A stretch of 5,712 nt of DNA from Planctomycetota bacterium (GTDB taxonomy: Bacteria > Planctomycetota > PLA2 > JAEUHO01), in NCBI GenBank assembly GCA_029213105.1, contig JARGNS010000259.1, positions 1-5,712 on the forward strand, given 5' to 3'. Position 1 is the first letter of the stretch, and each line of letters begins with the position of its first letter. The translations under genes and the position numbers were made by a program. The notes beneath the pieces are model-generated. The model saw only the letters and a program-made list of their open reading frames with translations, searched no databases and was not told the DNA's origin. Shown here one piece after another: positions 1-5,710 of the stretch.

Positions 1-480
1 CTCGTGCAAGGCGAGCCCATGGCGTGGGCCGATGCCCCACGCAGCGTCCCCCGCAGCCTGCACATCGGCCTGTCGCTGATGAGCACGGCGGCCGTGCTCG
101 CGGGCGGCCTGCTCGCCCTGGGCTACCTCGGGGCCTACGCACGCGTGAAGCGTCACCGCCTGGCAGGCGGCGCCCATGGCCCTTCCCTCGATGGCTTCCA
201 GCGCCTCCTGCGACGCGCGTCCCTGCTGGGCATCGTCCTCCTGACGCCGGCGTTGGTTCTCGGCTTCCGCGCCTATGGCAGCGGCGCGGCGGCCGGCAAG
301 CTCCCGCTGCTCACGGCCATGATCGGCGCACTCCTCGTGCTCCTCATCGGGGCCTTCATCCTCTGGTGGCGCCGCCCGCTGCGCGGACCGCTCGCCGCGT
401 GGCTGAACCTGCTGGCCGTCGTCGTCCTGGTGATCGGCTTCGGGATCGTGCACCCCCTGGTGCTGCGGGGTGGCCTGTGA
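1..480 (+). CDS. HemX/CcsA-like membrane protein, C-terminal part (5' end outside the window)
   Basis: The frame is open to the left edge, so this is the C-terminal 159 residues of a longer protein; the GTG at 4 and ATG at 19 are probably internal. Four hydrophobic segments are visible, counting from the first codon: about 20-46, 70-90, 99-121 and 131-155. The first begins LHIGLSL (His21) and ends GYLGAYARVKRHRL. It is followed by a PSLDGFQRLLRRASLLG stretch. This is the usual layout of the cytochrome-c-assembly (CcsA/HemX) family: a His at the start of a helix, a basic loop, then 'PxLd.l..r.i..G'. The Trp-rich WGxxWxWD haem-handling motif expected next is missing; the segment reads GFRAYGSGAAAGKLP. 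A second His (151) lies near the end. Its stop overlaps the hemA start by 4 bp. In Bacillus subtilis, HemX lies next to hemA and influences HemA protein level. By position and by loss of the Trp motif this protein is more likely HemX-like than a true cytochrome c synthase. The family call is fairly sure, the function is inferred. Confidence 0.72.
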   Translation, partial: LVQGEPMAWADAPRSVPRSLHIGLSLMSTAAVLAGGLLALGYLGAYARVKRHRLAGGAHGPSLDGFQRLLRRASLLGIVLLTPALVLGFRAYGSGAAAGKLPLLTAMIGALLVLLIGAFILWWRRPLRGPLAAWLNLLAVVVLVIGFGIVHPLVLRGGL

Positions 481-1760
481 TCCGAGGCCTCTTCCATGTC
501 GGCGTGGACCAGCATCTCGCGCCGCTCGACGTGCGCGAGCTGGTCGCCCAGGATGCCGAGACGAGTGCACGCATCGTGGCGGCGATGCACGCCGAGGGCT
601 GGGCCAGCGAAGTGGCGCTGCTTTCCACGTGCAACCGCACCGAGCTCTATGTCGTGACCGGGGAGACCGACGGCGCCGACCTCGCGCTCGGCGCGTGGCT
701 GCGCCACGTGCCGGGGGCGCCCGCGCCGAACAGCGGGTACTACCGGCGCGAGCACGGCCTGGGTGCGGCCCTGCACCTGCTGCGGGTCACGAGCGGCCTG
801 GAGTCGGCGATCCTCGGCGAGACCGAGATCCAGGGGCAGGTGCGCGCAGCCCATGAGCGCGGCCAGAAGACCGCGACCGTAGGCCCCATGCTCGACCGCC
901 TCTTCCAGACCGCCTTGCGCGCAGGCAAGCGCGCCCGCCACGAGACGGGCCTCAGCGCCGGCGGCGTATCCCACGGCAGTGCCGCGGCGTCGGTCGTGCG
1001 CCGCATCTTCGACACCCTCGACGACCGCGGCGTCCTCGTCGTCGGCGCCGGCCAGATTGCCGCGCAGGCCGCCCGTGCCGTCGCCGAGATCGGTGCCGGG
1101 CACCTGGTGATCGCGAATCGGACCGCGGCCCGCGCCGAGGCCCTGGCCGATGACCTGCTCGCGGCGACCGGACGGCAAGCCGCGGTCCGCGGACTCGATG
1201 ACCTGCTCGCAACCATCGGAAAGGCCCACGTCGCGATCCTCGCCACGGGCGCGGCGCCGCTGAGCGTCGCGGACATCGAGACGGCCATGAAGCGGCGGCG
1301 CGAGCCGCTGCTGTTGATCGACCTCGGCGTCCCGCGCTGCGTGGCGACGGCCGCCTCCGCCGTGCGCGGCGTGTTCCTCTACGACCTCGAGGCCCTCGAG
1401 CAGCTGGTCGCCGGCGCCCTGGCCTCCCGCCGCGAGTCGATTCCCGCCGTCGAGGCGCTGCTGCGTGAAGAACTCGACGAGTTCACGACGTGGCTGCGCG
1501 GTCGTGGGGCCATGCCGGCGCTGCGCTCCCTGCACGACTGGGCAGAGTCGATTCGCGCAGCCGAGATGCGCTGGCTGCCCGCGGACGCGCCCCCCGAGAC
1601 GCGCGAGGCCGTCGAGCGCCTCACGCGCCGACTCGTACAACGCCTTCTCGGTCGCGCGACGGCGCGCGTCGTGAAGGGCACCAGCAGTGAGAATTCGGAT
1701 CTGCCGACCGCGGAGGACCTCAAGAGTCTCTTTGGTCTGGAGGAGGGTGAGTCGAGATGA
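477..1760 (+). CDS. hemA: Glutamyl-tRNA reductase
   Basis: It reduces tRNA-bound glutamate to glutamate-1-semialdehyde with NADPH, the committed step of C5-pathway tetrapyrrole synthesis in the cytosol. The product is 427 residues, normal for the family. The N-terminal catalytic domain has LLSTCNRTELY with the catalytic Cys52, and SGLESAILGETEIQGQV at 106-122. The NADPH domain has VLVVGAGQ (Gly190, Gly192) and ANRT (Asn214). The C-terminal helical dimerisation domain runs from about 320 to the end (EFTTWLRG, LTRRLVQRLLG, LKSLFGLEEG). The GTG at 477 was chosen because it places GLFHVGVDQHLAPLDVREL at the very N-terminus, where GluTRs carry GV(S/D)xxTAPxxVRE. The frame stays open back to 24, but that stretch is antisense-free shadow of the membrane protein. 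In the N-terminal motif the usual Thr/Ser before AP is Leu14, and the His found in many relatives is Gln12. Only a weak GGGGTGG precedes the start, so translation is probably coupled to the upstream gene (GTGA overlap). Confidence 0.96.
   Translation: MIRGLFHVGVDQHLAPLDVRELVAQDAETSARIVAAMHAEGWASEVALLSTCNRTELYVVTGETDGADLALGAWLRHVPGAPAPNSGYYRREHGLGAALHLLRVTSGLESAILGETEIQGQVRAAHERGQKTATVGPMLDRLFQTALRAGKRARHETGLSAGGVSHGSAAASVVRRIFDTLDDRGVLVVGAGQIAAQAARAVAEIGAGHLVIANRTAARAEALADDLLAATGRQAAVRGLDDLLATIGKAHVAILATGAAPLSVADIETAMKRRREPLLLIDLGVPRCVATAASAVRGVFLYDLEALEQLVAGALASRRESIPAVEALLREELDEFTTWLRGRGAMPALRSLHDWAESIRAAEMRWLPADAPPETREAVERLTRRLVQRLLGRATARVVKGTSSENSDLPTAEDLKSLFGLEEGESR
1741..1746 (+). promoter_or_regulatory. 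Shine-Dalgarno sequence of hemE
   Basis: AGGAGG lies 10 bases before the hemE ATG, inside the last codons of hemA. It is the only strong ribosome binding site among the plus-strand genes, so HemE can be initiated independently of coupling to HemA. It also supports the ATG at 1757 as the start. Confidence 0.75.
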
Positions 1761-2812
1761 ACAATGGTGCCAACGCGCTGTTCACACGCGCGGTCCGCGG
1801 CGAGTCCGTGGAGCGCTTCCCGGTGTGGATGATGCGCCAGGCGGGACGCTACCTGCCCGGCTACATGGCCGTGCGGGCGAAGACGCCCTTCCTCGACCTC
1901 TGCCGCTCGCCCGAGCTGGCGGCCCAGGTCACGCTCGAGCCCATCGAGCGATTCGATGCCGATGCCGCGATCGTGTTCGCCGACATCCTGCTCACCGCCG
2001 ACGCCATGGGCGTCGAGGTGACCTTCCCGCCCACGGGCGGACCGCAGTTCGTCTCGCCCATCCGCACGGTCGCCGATGTGGCGCGCGTGCATGAGCCCGA
2101 CACCGCACGCACGCGCTGCGTCGCGGAGACGGTGCGCATCCTGCGCACGACCCTGCCCGCGTCCAAGGCCGTGATCGGCTTCTCGGCGGCACCGTTCACG
2201 CTCTGCGCCTACATGATCGAAGGGGGGTCGAGTCGCGACTTCATCCTCACGCGGCGCTTCGCGCACGAGCATCCCGCCGCCTTCGAGGAACTCATGCTGC
2301 GCTCGGCCAACGCCCTCATCCCGTACCTGCAGGAGCAGGTCGCGGCCGGGGCCGACGTGCTGCAGCTGTTCGACACGTGGGGCTCCACGTTGCCGCCCGA
2401 CCTCTACGCGCGCTGGGTGCTCCCGATGACGAAGCACGTGATCGACGGCCTCGGCGCCGATCGTCCGCCGGTCATCTACTTCCCGGGCATCGGCTCCGCC
2501 GCACGCCTGGAGGCCGCCGCCGGCATCGGCGCGGACGCCCTGTCCCTCGACTGGCAGACGGACCTCGCCCACGCCTACGCCACCGTCGGCGACACGGTCC
2601 GCCTGCAGGGCAACCTGGACCCCGCCCTGCTGCTCACGACGCCGGAGCGCATCCGCGCCGCGACGCACGACATGCTCTCGCAGGTGCCCGCCGGTCGCCC
2701 CCAGCTGGTGAACCTCGGGCACGGCATCCACAAGGACACGCCCCCCGAGAACGCCGGCGCCTTCATCGAGGCCGCCCAGGCCTTCCGCCCGAGCACCGCC
2801 GCGAGCCTGTAG
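1757..2812 (+). CDS. hemE: Uroporphyrinogen III decarboxylase
   Basis: This cytosolic, cofactor-free enzyme removes four carboxyl groups from the acetate side chains of uroporphyrinogen III to give coproporphyrinogen III. The 351-residue product has the usual full length of the family. Diagnostic segments in order are PVWMMRQAGRYLPGY (Arg27 and Arg31, substrate carboxylate binding), VFADIL with the catalytic-site Asp76, GFSAAPFTLCAYMIEGGSS (second family signature, Tyr152), the LFDTWGS segment, the QGNLDP segment and NLGHGIHKDTPPEN (His322). These correspond to human UROD Arg37, Arg41, Asp86, Tyr164 and His339, so it looks catalytically intact. The ATG overlaps the hemA stop as ATGA and has a good Shine-Dalgarno sequence 10 bases upstream. 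The TAG stop is followed after one codon by the GTG of the oxidase gene in the same frame. HemE sits between the pathway's first enzyme and a late oxidase, which supports a haem-supply operon. Confidence 0.97.
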   Translation: MNNGANALFTRAVRGESVERFPVWMMRQAGRYLPGYMAVRAKTPFLDLCRSPELAAQVTLEPIERFDADAAIVFADILLTADAMGVEVTFPPTGGPQFVSPIRTVADVARVHEPDTARTRCVAETVRILRTTLPASKAVIGFSAAPFTLCAYMIEGGSSRDFILTRRFAHEHPAAFEELMLRSANALIPYLQEQVAAGADVLQLFDTWGSTLPPDLYARWVLPMTKHVIDGLGADRPPVIYFPGIGSAARLEAAAGIGADALSLDWQTDLAHAYATVGDTVRLQGNLDPALLLTTPERIRAATHDMLSQVPAGRPQLVNLGHGIHKDTPPENAGAFIEAAQAFRPSTAASL

Positions 2813-2815
2813 GCC

Positions 2816-4201
2816 GTGCGGGACACCACCCCCCTCGACCGCGTCATCGTCGGGGCCGGCATGTCCGGCCTCGCCCACGCAGTCCATGCGCGCGGCCGCG
2901 GCGACCGCGTCGCGGTGCTGGAAGCGAGCGACGCCGTGGGCGGCGTGATCGCCACGCAGACCACGCACGGCTACCGGCACGAGCGTGCCGCGACGAGCAT
3001 CCCCTCGAGCGCCTACGACCTGCGCGATCTGCTCGCCGCGGTGGACGCGCAAGACCTGCTCGTACCGGCCTCGGAGGCGGCCAAGGCGCAGTTCCTGCTG
3101 ACCGCGTCCGGCCTGGTGCCGGTGCCGCGCTCCCCCCCCGCGCTCCTGCGCACCCGGCTGCTCTCCACACGCGCCAAGTTGCGCGCGCTCGGCGAGCTCG
3201 TTCGCGGTCGGCGGCAGGCGCCCGAGGGTGAGACGCTGCACGCCTTCGTGACGCGCCGGTTCGGGCGGGCCATCGCCGACACGTTCCTGCGCCCGTTTAC
3301 CAACGGCATCTACGGCGCGGCCCCGGAGCGTCTCGGCGCGGCCGATGCGTTCCCGCGGCTGGTCGCACTGGAGCGCCGACGCGGCGGGGTGTTGCGCGGC
3401 ATGATGTCGGGCGGCCTTGGTGGCAGCGCCTCCGCGCGCGCCAAGGGCAGCAAGCGGCAGGTTCTCATGCCCCGCGACGGCACGGCGTCCCTGACGGCCG
3501 CCGTGGCGGCGTCCCTGGGCTCCGCCGTCCACCTGGGCACGCACGTGGCGCGCGTCGAGCCGGGGGATGTCGAGCGCCCCGCACGCGTCCACACGCAGGA
3601 CGGCCAGTCGTTCGCGGCACACGAGCTCTCGCTGGCGATCCGCGCCCCGGCGCAGGCCGCGCTGCTCACCGAGGCCTACCCCCACCTGGCCGACATGCTG
3701 CGTGCTGTCGACTACGTGCCGATGGTCGTGGTCGCGGTGGGCTACGCCTCGGGCGCGGGACCGGCGCTTCCCCACGGCTTTGGCTTCCTGCGCGGGCCGG
3801 GCAGCACGGCACGAATCCTCGGCGCCACGTTCAACAGCTGCCTGAACCCCGCAGTCGCCCCCGCGGGAGGAACCCTGCTGACGACGTACATCGGCGGCAG
3901 CGAGGACCGCGCGGCCGTGGCACTCGACGACGACGCGTTGCGCGCCATCGTGCTCGACGATCTGGCGCAGGCGCTCGGGGGGCCGATCGAGCCGACCCTG
4001 TTCGACATCACCCGCTGGACGCACGCCATCCCGATGTTCGTGCCGGGGCACCGTGGGCGCATGGCCGCCGCCGCGGCCGAGCTGGCCGCGGGACGCATCC
4101 GCCTGCTGGGCTCCCACGCGACGGGCGTGAGCCTGAACGACTGCTGCCGCCCCGCCGCCCCCGTGCAGGGCCCCCTGCCCACCGGGCTGGTGCGACGATG
4201 A
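2816..4201 (+). CDS. hemY: Oxygen-dependent FAD protoporphyrinogen/coproporphyrinogen oxidase (HemY/HemG type)
   Basis: It oxidises a porphyrinogen to the porphyrin, either protoporphyrinogen IX (PgoX) or coproporphyrinogen III (CgoX); sequence alone does not decide. The product is 461 residues, normal for the family. The N-terminal Rossmann motif VIVGAGMSG (Gly13, 15, 18) is followed by Glu36 and GG at 42-43. Other family segments are LVPVPRSPPALLRTRLLS (100-117), the FLRPFTNGIYGAAPERLGA region (157-175) with AFP at 178-180, PHGFGFL (319-325), the ILGATF region, and GVSLNDC (437-443). The pattern resembles the myxobacterial enzyme. Start GTG 2816 leaves only about 8 residues before the first beta strand; no Shine-Dalgarno sequence is visible, so reinitiation after hemE is likely. 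Divergences: the usual E-x-GPxS is ERAATS (56-61), the usual PQY reads PMF (406-408), and the tail after DCC holds four prolines where a FAD-side helix is expected. A run of eight C at 3132-3139 is in frame with conserved sequence on both sides. The stop overlaps the next start as ATGA. Confidence 0.9.
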   Translation: MRDTTPLDRVIVGAGMSGLAHAVHARGRGDRVAVLEASDAVGGVIATQTTHGYRHERAATSIPSSAYDLRDLLAAVDAQDLLVPASEAAKAQFLLTASGLVPVPRSPPALLRTRLLSTRAKLRALGELVRGRRQAPEGETLHAFVTRRFGRAIADTFLRPFTNGIYGAAPERLGAADAFPRLVALERRRGGVLRGMMSGGLGGSASARAKGSKRQVLMPRDGTASLTAAVAASLGSAVHLGTHVARVEPGDVERPARVHTQDGQSFAAHELSLAIRAPAQAALLTEAYPHLADMLRAVDYVPMVVVAVGYASGAGPALPHGFGFLRGPGSTARILGATFNSCLNPAVAPAGGTLLTTYIGGSEDRAAVALDDDALRAIVLDDLAQALGGPIEPTLFDITRWTHAIPMFVPGHRGRMAAAAAELAAGRIRLLGSHATGVSLNDCCRPAAPVQGPLPTGLVRR

Positions 4202-4692
4202 ACGTGCCGTTGGGCTTGACAGCCGTGCTGTGCCTCGCGCTGCTGCTGACAGCGGCGTGCGCCGATGCGCGACCGACGCCGGAGCCGCCGCCCGCGGCGC
4301 TTCATGCGATCCGCATCGGCCCGGCGCACGCACGCGTCCGCCTGGCACGCACGCACGCGGAGCGACGCCACGGACTGATGCATGTCACCGAACTGGCCGC
4401 CGACGAGGGCATGCTCTTCGTCTACCGCGAGGCCAACGCCCGCAGCATCTGGATGAAGAGCTGCCGCATCGCGCTGGACGTGGCCTTCGCCGACGCCGCG
4501 GGCCGCGTGTTCCAGATCACGACCCTGCAGCCACCGACGGAGACCGGCGGCACGGTGCAGGAGGTACGCTCCCGCGCCGCCGCCCCGTACGTCCTCGAGA
4601 TGCCGGCGGGGTTCTTCGCCCGCCACCGGCTCGGCGCCGGCGCCCAGCTGCAGCTACCGGCCGCGGCCGAGCGCGCGCGCGCCGATCCGTAG
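4198..4692 (+). CDS. DUF192 family protein, probable lipoprotein
   Basis: A 164-residue protein of the DUF192 family (PF02643), a small beta-rich fold of unknown function. Diagnostic segments are HGLM (58-61), DEGMLFVY (69-76), IWMKSCRIALDVAF (84-97) and YVLEMPAGFF (131-140); the usual WMKNT is WMKSC here. A hydrophobic N-terminus (about 3-20) ends LLLTAAC, with Cys21 in a plausible lipobox. Ala at +2 would suit outer-membrane or periplasmic sorting. The signal lacks a Lys/Arg before the hydrophobic core, so lipid modification is likely but not certain. A Pro-rich linker (26-32) precedes the domain. ATG 4198 overlaps the oxidase stop (ATGA), has no clear Shine-Dalgarno sequence, and is presumably translated by coupling. 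It is the last gene of the plus-strand operon. DUF192 genes appear in many contexts, so a role in haem metabolism is only suggested by position. Confidence 0.88.
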   Translation: MNVPLGLTAVLCLALLLTAACADARPTPEPPPAALHAIRIGPAHARVRLARTHAERRHGLMHVTELAADEGMLFVYREANARSIWMKSCRIALDVAFADAAGRVFQITTLQPPTETGGTVQEVRSRAAAPYVLEMPAGFFARHRLGAGAQLQLPAAAERARADP

Positions 4693-4709
4693 GCCGCCGA
4701 AGCGGACGG

Positions 4710-5597
4710 TCAGATGCGCAGCATCGCACAGGCGCCGTAGAAGGTGGCGCGTACCCGCAGCACGACCACCGCGCGGCCGCTGCGGTAGTCGATCTGCAGC
4801 AACTCGCCCTGGGGCGTGACGCCGTACAGGTCGCGCCCGTCCCAGACAAGGCCCCATACGTCGTCGAAGTGGCGCAAGGTCAACGGACGCCGGCGCGGGC
4901 CGGCCTCCCCCTTGGCCTTCGGCGCGGGCGCGGGACCGGACTCCTTGCCCTTCGTGCCGGCCTTGCCCTGCGGGCCCGCCTGCGCGCCGGTCGTCACCTT
5001 CGCCGTCTCACGGATGCGACCGACGTCAGTCGCCTTCCACGTCTTCATGTTGATGCGCACCAGGTGGCACGCGGCGCCGCCGCCTCCGTTCACGGTCGCG
5101 TAGAGGGCGTCCCCCACCCAGGCCAGATCGCCGTCGCTGCCCCAGTTGCCGCCGAGGCTGCCGAGGACGCGCGCCAGGCCGGTCTTGAGATCGACCTGGT
5201 GGAGTACGCCGTACTCGAGCGCGAAGAGGCGCCCCTCCTCATCGAAGGCGAGTGCGTTGAACTGCCCGAAGCCGGTCTTGCGCAGCGCGCCGATGCGCAC
5301 GGACTTCGAAGGGTCACGCATGTCGATGCGGTACTGGGTGTCGTAGGAGATCCCGTACCGGCCGTGCAGGTCGGAGAGGGCACGAGCCGTGAGGGTCGGC
5401 CTCGTGGTCGACGTCGTGCCGTCCTTCGCCTTCGTCGTCACCTGCACGGGGCCGATGCGCTCGATCGCGGGTTGATCGGGCACGACCTGGTAGAGCACGC
5501 CGGCGTCGTCCGTCGCATAGCCGGCGGCGAGGGCGGGGGAGGCGAGCAGCAGGAGCCCGAGGGCGCTCGCGAACAGGGTCTTCAGCAAGCCTCGCAT
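4710..5597 (-). CDS. Exported beta-propeller-like protein of unknown function
   Basis: I do not recognise a characterised family. The 295-residue product starts with a clear Sec signal peptide: MRGLLK, a hydrophobic core at about 8-20, and cleavage expected after ASPALA (24) or Ala25. The mature part has repeated units of the form 'Leu-x-hydrophobic-Asp/Gly-Leu-(F/Y)-(A/G), then hydrophobic-x-x-(I/V)-D/N-x-(K/R)-(T/S)-G/W'. These lie near 27-50, 112-147, 156-194 and 246-281; examples are LAFDEEGRLFALEYG, LAWVGDALYATVNGG and LVWDGRDLYGVTPQG. This is typical of NHL/WD-like propeller blades, although only four or five are visible, fewer than most closed propellers. Blades three and four are split by a low-complexity Gly/Lys/Ala/Pro insert at about 197-240. 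The start is fixed by AGGAGG five bases upstream plus the signal peptide. The gene is convergent with the haem operon and 17 bp separate the two stop codons, so it is a separate transcription unit. Possible roles are binding, scaffold or surface protein; no catalytic motif is seen. Confidence 0.85.
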   Translation of the reverse strand: MRGLLKTLFASALGLLLLASPALAAGYATDDAGVLYQVVPDQPAIERIGPVQVTTKAKDGTTSTTRPTLTARALSDLHGRYGISYDTQYRIDMRDPSKSVRIGALRKTGFGQFNALAFDEEGRLFALEYGVLHQVDLKTGLARVLGSLGGNWGSDGDLAWVGDALYATVNGGGGAACHLVRINMKTWKATDVGRIRETAKVTTGAQAGPQGKAGTKGKESGPAPAPKAKGEAGPRRRPLTLRHFDDVWGLVWDGRDLYGVTPQGELLQIDYRSGRAVVVLRVRATFYGACAMLRI

Positions 5598-5602
5598 CGT
5601 GT

Positions 5603-5608
5603 CCTCCT
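5603..5608 (-). promoter_or_regulatory. Shine-Dalgarno sequence of the propeller-like gene
   Basis: On the minus strand AGGAGG stands five bases before the ATG at 5597-5595. This is a consensus site at normal spacing. It decides the start codon and argues against the long plus-strand reading frame across this region. Confidence 0.85.
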
Positions 5609-5634
5609 GGGCCTCCCAGCCACGGCGTACCCCC

Positions 5635-5664
5635 CACCCTAGCGCGGTTGTTGGGTGTAGCGCG
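5635..5664. repeat. Short inverted and direct repeats upstream of the propeller-like gene
   Basis: CACCC (5635-5639) and GGGTG (5653-5657) form an inverted repeat with a 13-base centre. TAGCGCG occurs twice in direct orientation at 5640-5646 and 5658-5664, exactly 18 bases apart. They lie about 40-65 bases upstream of the minus-strand start codon, where a promoter or operator would be expected. The units are short and GC-rich, so chance is a real alternative. I see no good -35/-10 pair nearby on either strand. Confidence 0.25.
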
Positions 5665-5685
5665 CGTCGTGCGGCGGCGCGGGCT

Positions 5686-5710
5686 ATGAGACGGAAGACG
5701 GCATGAGACG
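5686..5710. repeat. Direct repeat ATGAGACG x2
   Basis: ATGAGACG occurs at 5686-5693 and 5703-5710, with start points 17 bases apart; a third AGACG lies between them at 5696-5700. The repeat ends two bases from the right edge, so more copies could follow outside. On the plus strand each copy begins with ATG. The first opens only a six-codon frame (MRRKTA, then TGA). The second is preceded by GGAAG at about normal spacing and could be the start of a divergent gene running off the window. Both readings are weak. Confidence 0.3.

Noticed and set aside
24..476. In-frame upstream extension of hemA back to position 24
   Set aside because: The extension overlaps the membrane-protein gene, reads as Arg/Pro-rich shadow, and GluTR proteins begin at the GLFHVGV motif just after GTG 477.
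498..530. Altered N-terminal GluTR motif (GVDQHLAP) as a sign of inactivity
   Set aside because: This segment varies in proven enzymes (B. subtilis has GVDYKSAP), and catalytic Cys52 and the other motifs are intact, so only the Leu14 substitution is mildly unusual.
273..1640. Minus-strand 455-codon frame antisense to hemA
   Set aside because: No recognisable domain or signal; composition is that of a reversed high-GC coding region.
3132..3139. Run of eight C in the oxidase gene as a frameshift or slippage site
   Set aside because: Family-conserved sequence continues in the same frame on both sides (VPRSPPALLRTRLLS), so the frame is intact here.
1379..4348. Very long minus-strand open frame (989 codons) antisense to hemA, hemE and the oxidase
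   Set aside because: Its translation is Arg/Gly/Ala/Asp/Val/Glu-rich with no family motif. It runs opposite three genes with clear catalytic motifs, which is typical of antisense frames in high-GC DNA.
4633..4669. GC palindromes (GGCGCCGGCGCC and CGGCCGCGGCCG) near the end of the DUF192 gene
   Set aside because: They encode an in-frame Gly/Ala-rich tail and are common by chance in such composition; no other sign of a recombination or binding site.
4694..4705. Small hairpin CCGC-CGAA-GCGG between the two convergent stop codons, as a terminator
   Set aside because: The stem is only four base pairs and has no T-run on either side; in such GC-rich DNA it is not enough to call a terminator.
4230..5642. 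Plus-strand 470-codon frame across the DUF192 gene and the minus-strand gene
   Set aside because: It is out of frame with the DUF192 motifs and antisense to a gene with a Shine-Dalgarno sequence, signal peptide and blade repeats.
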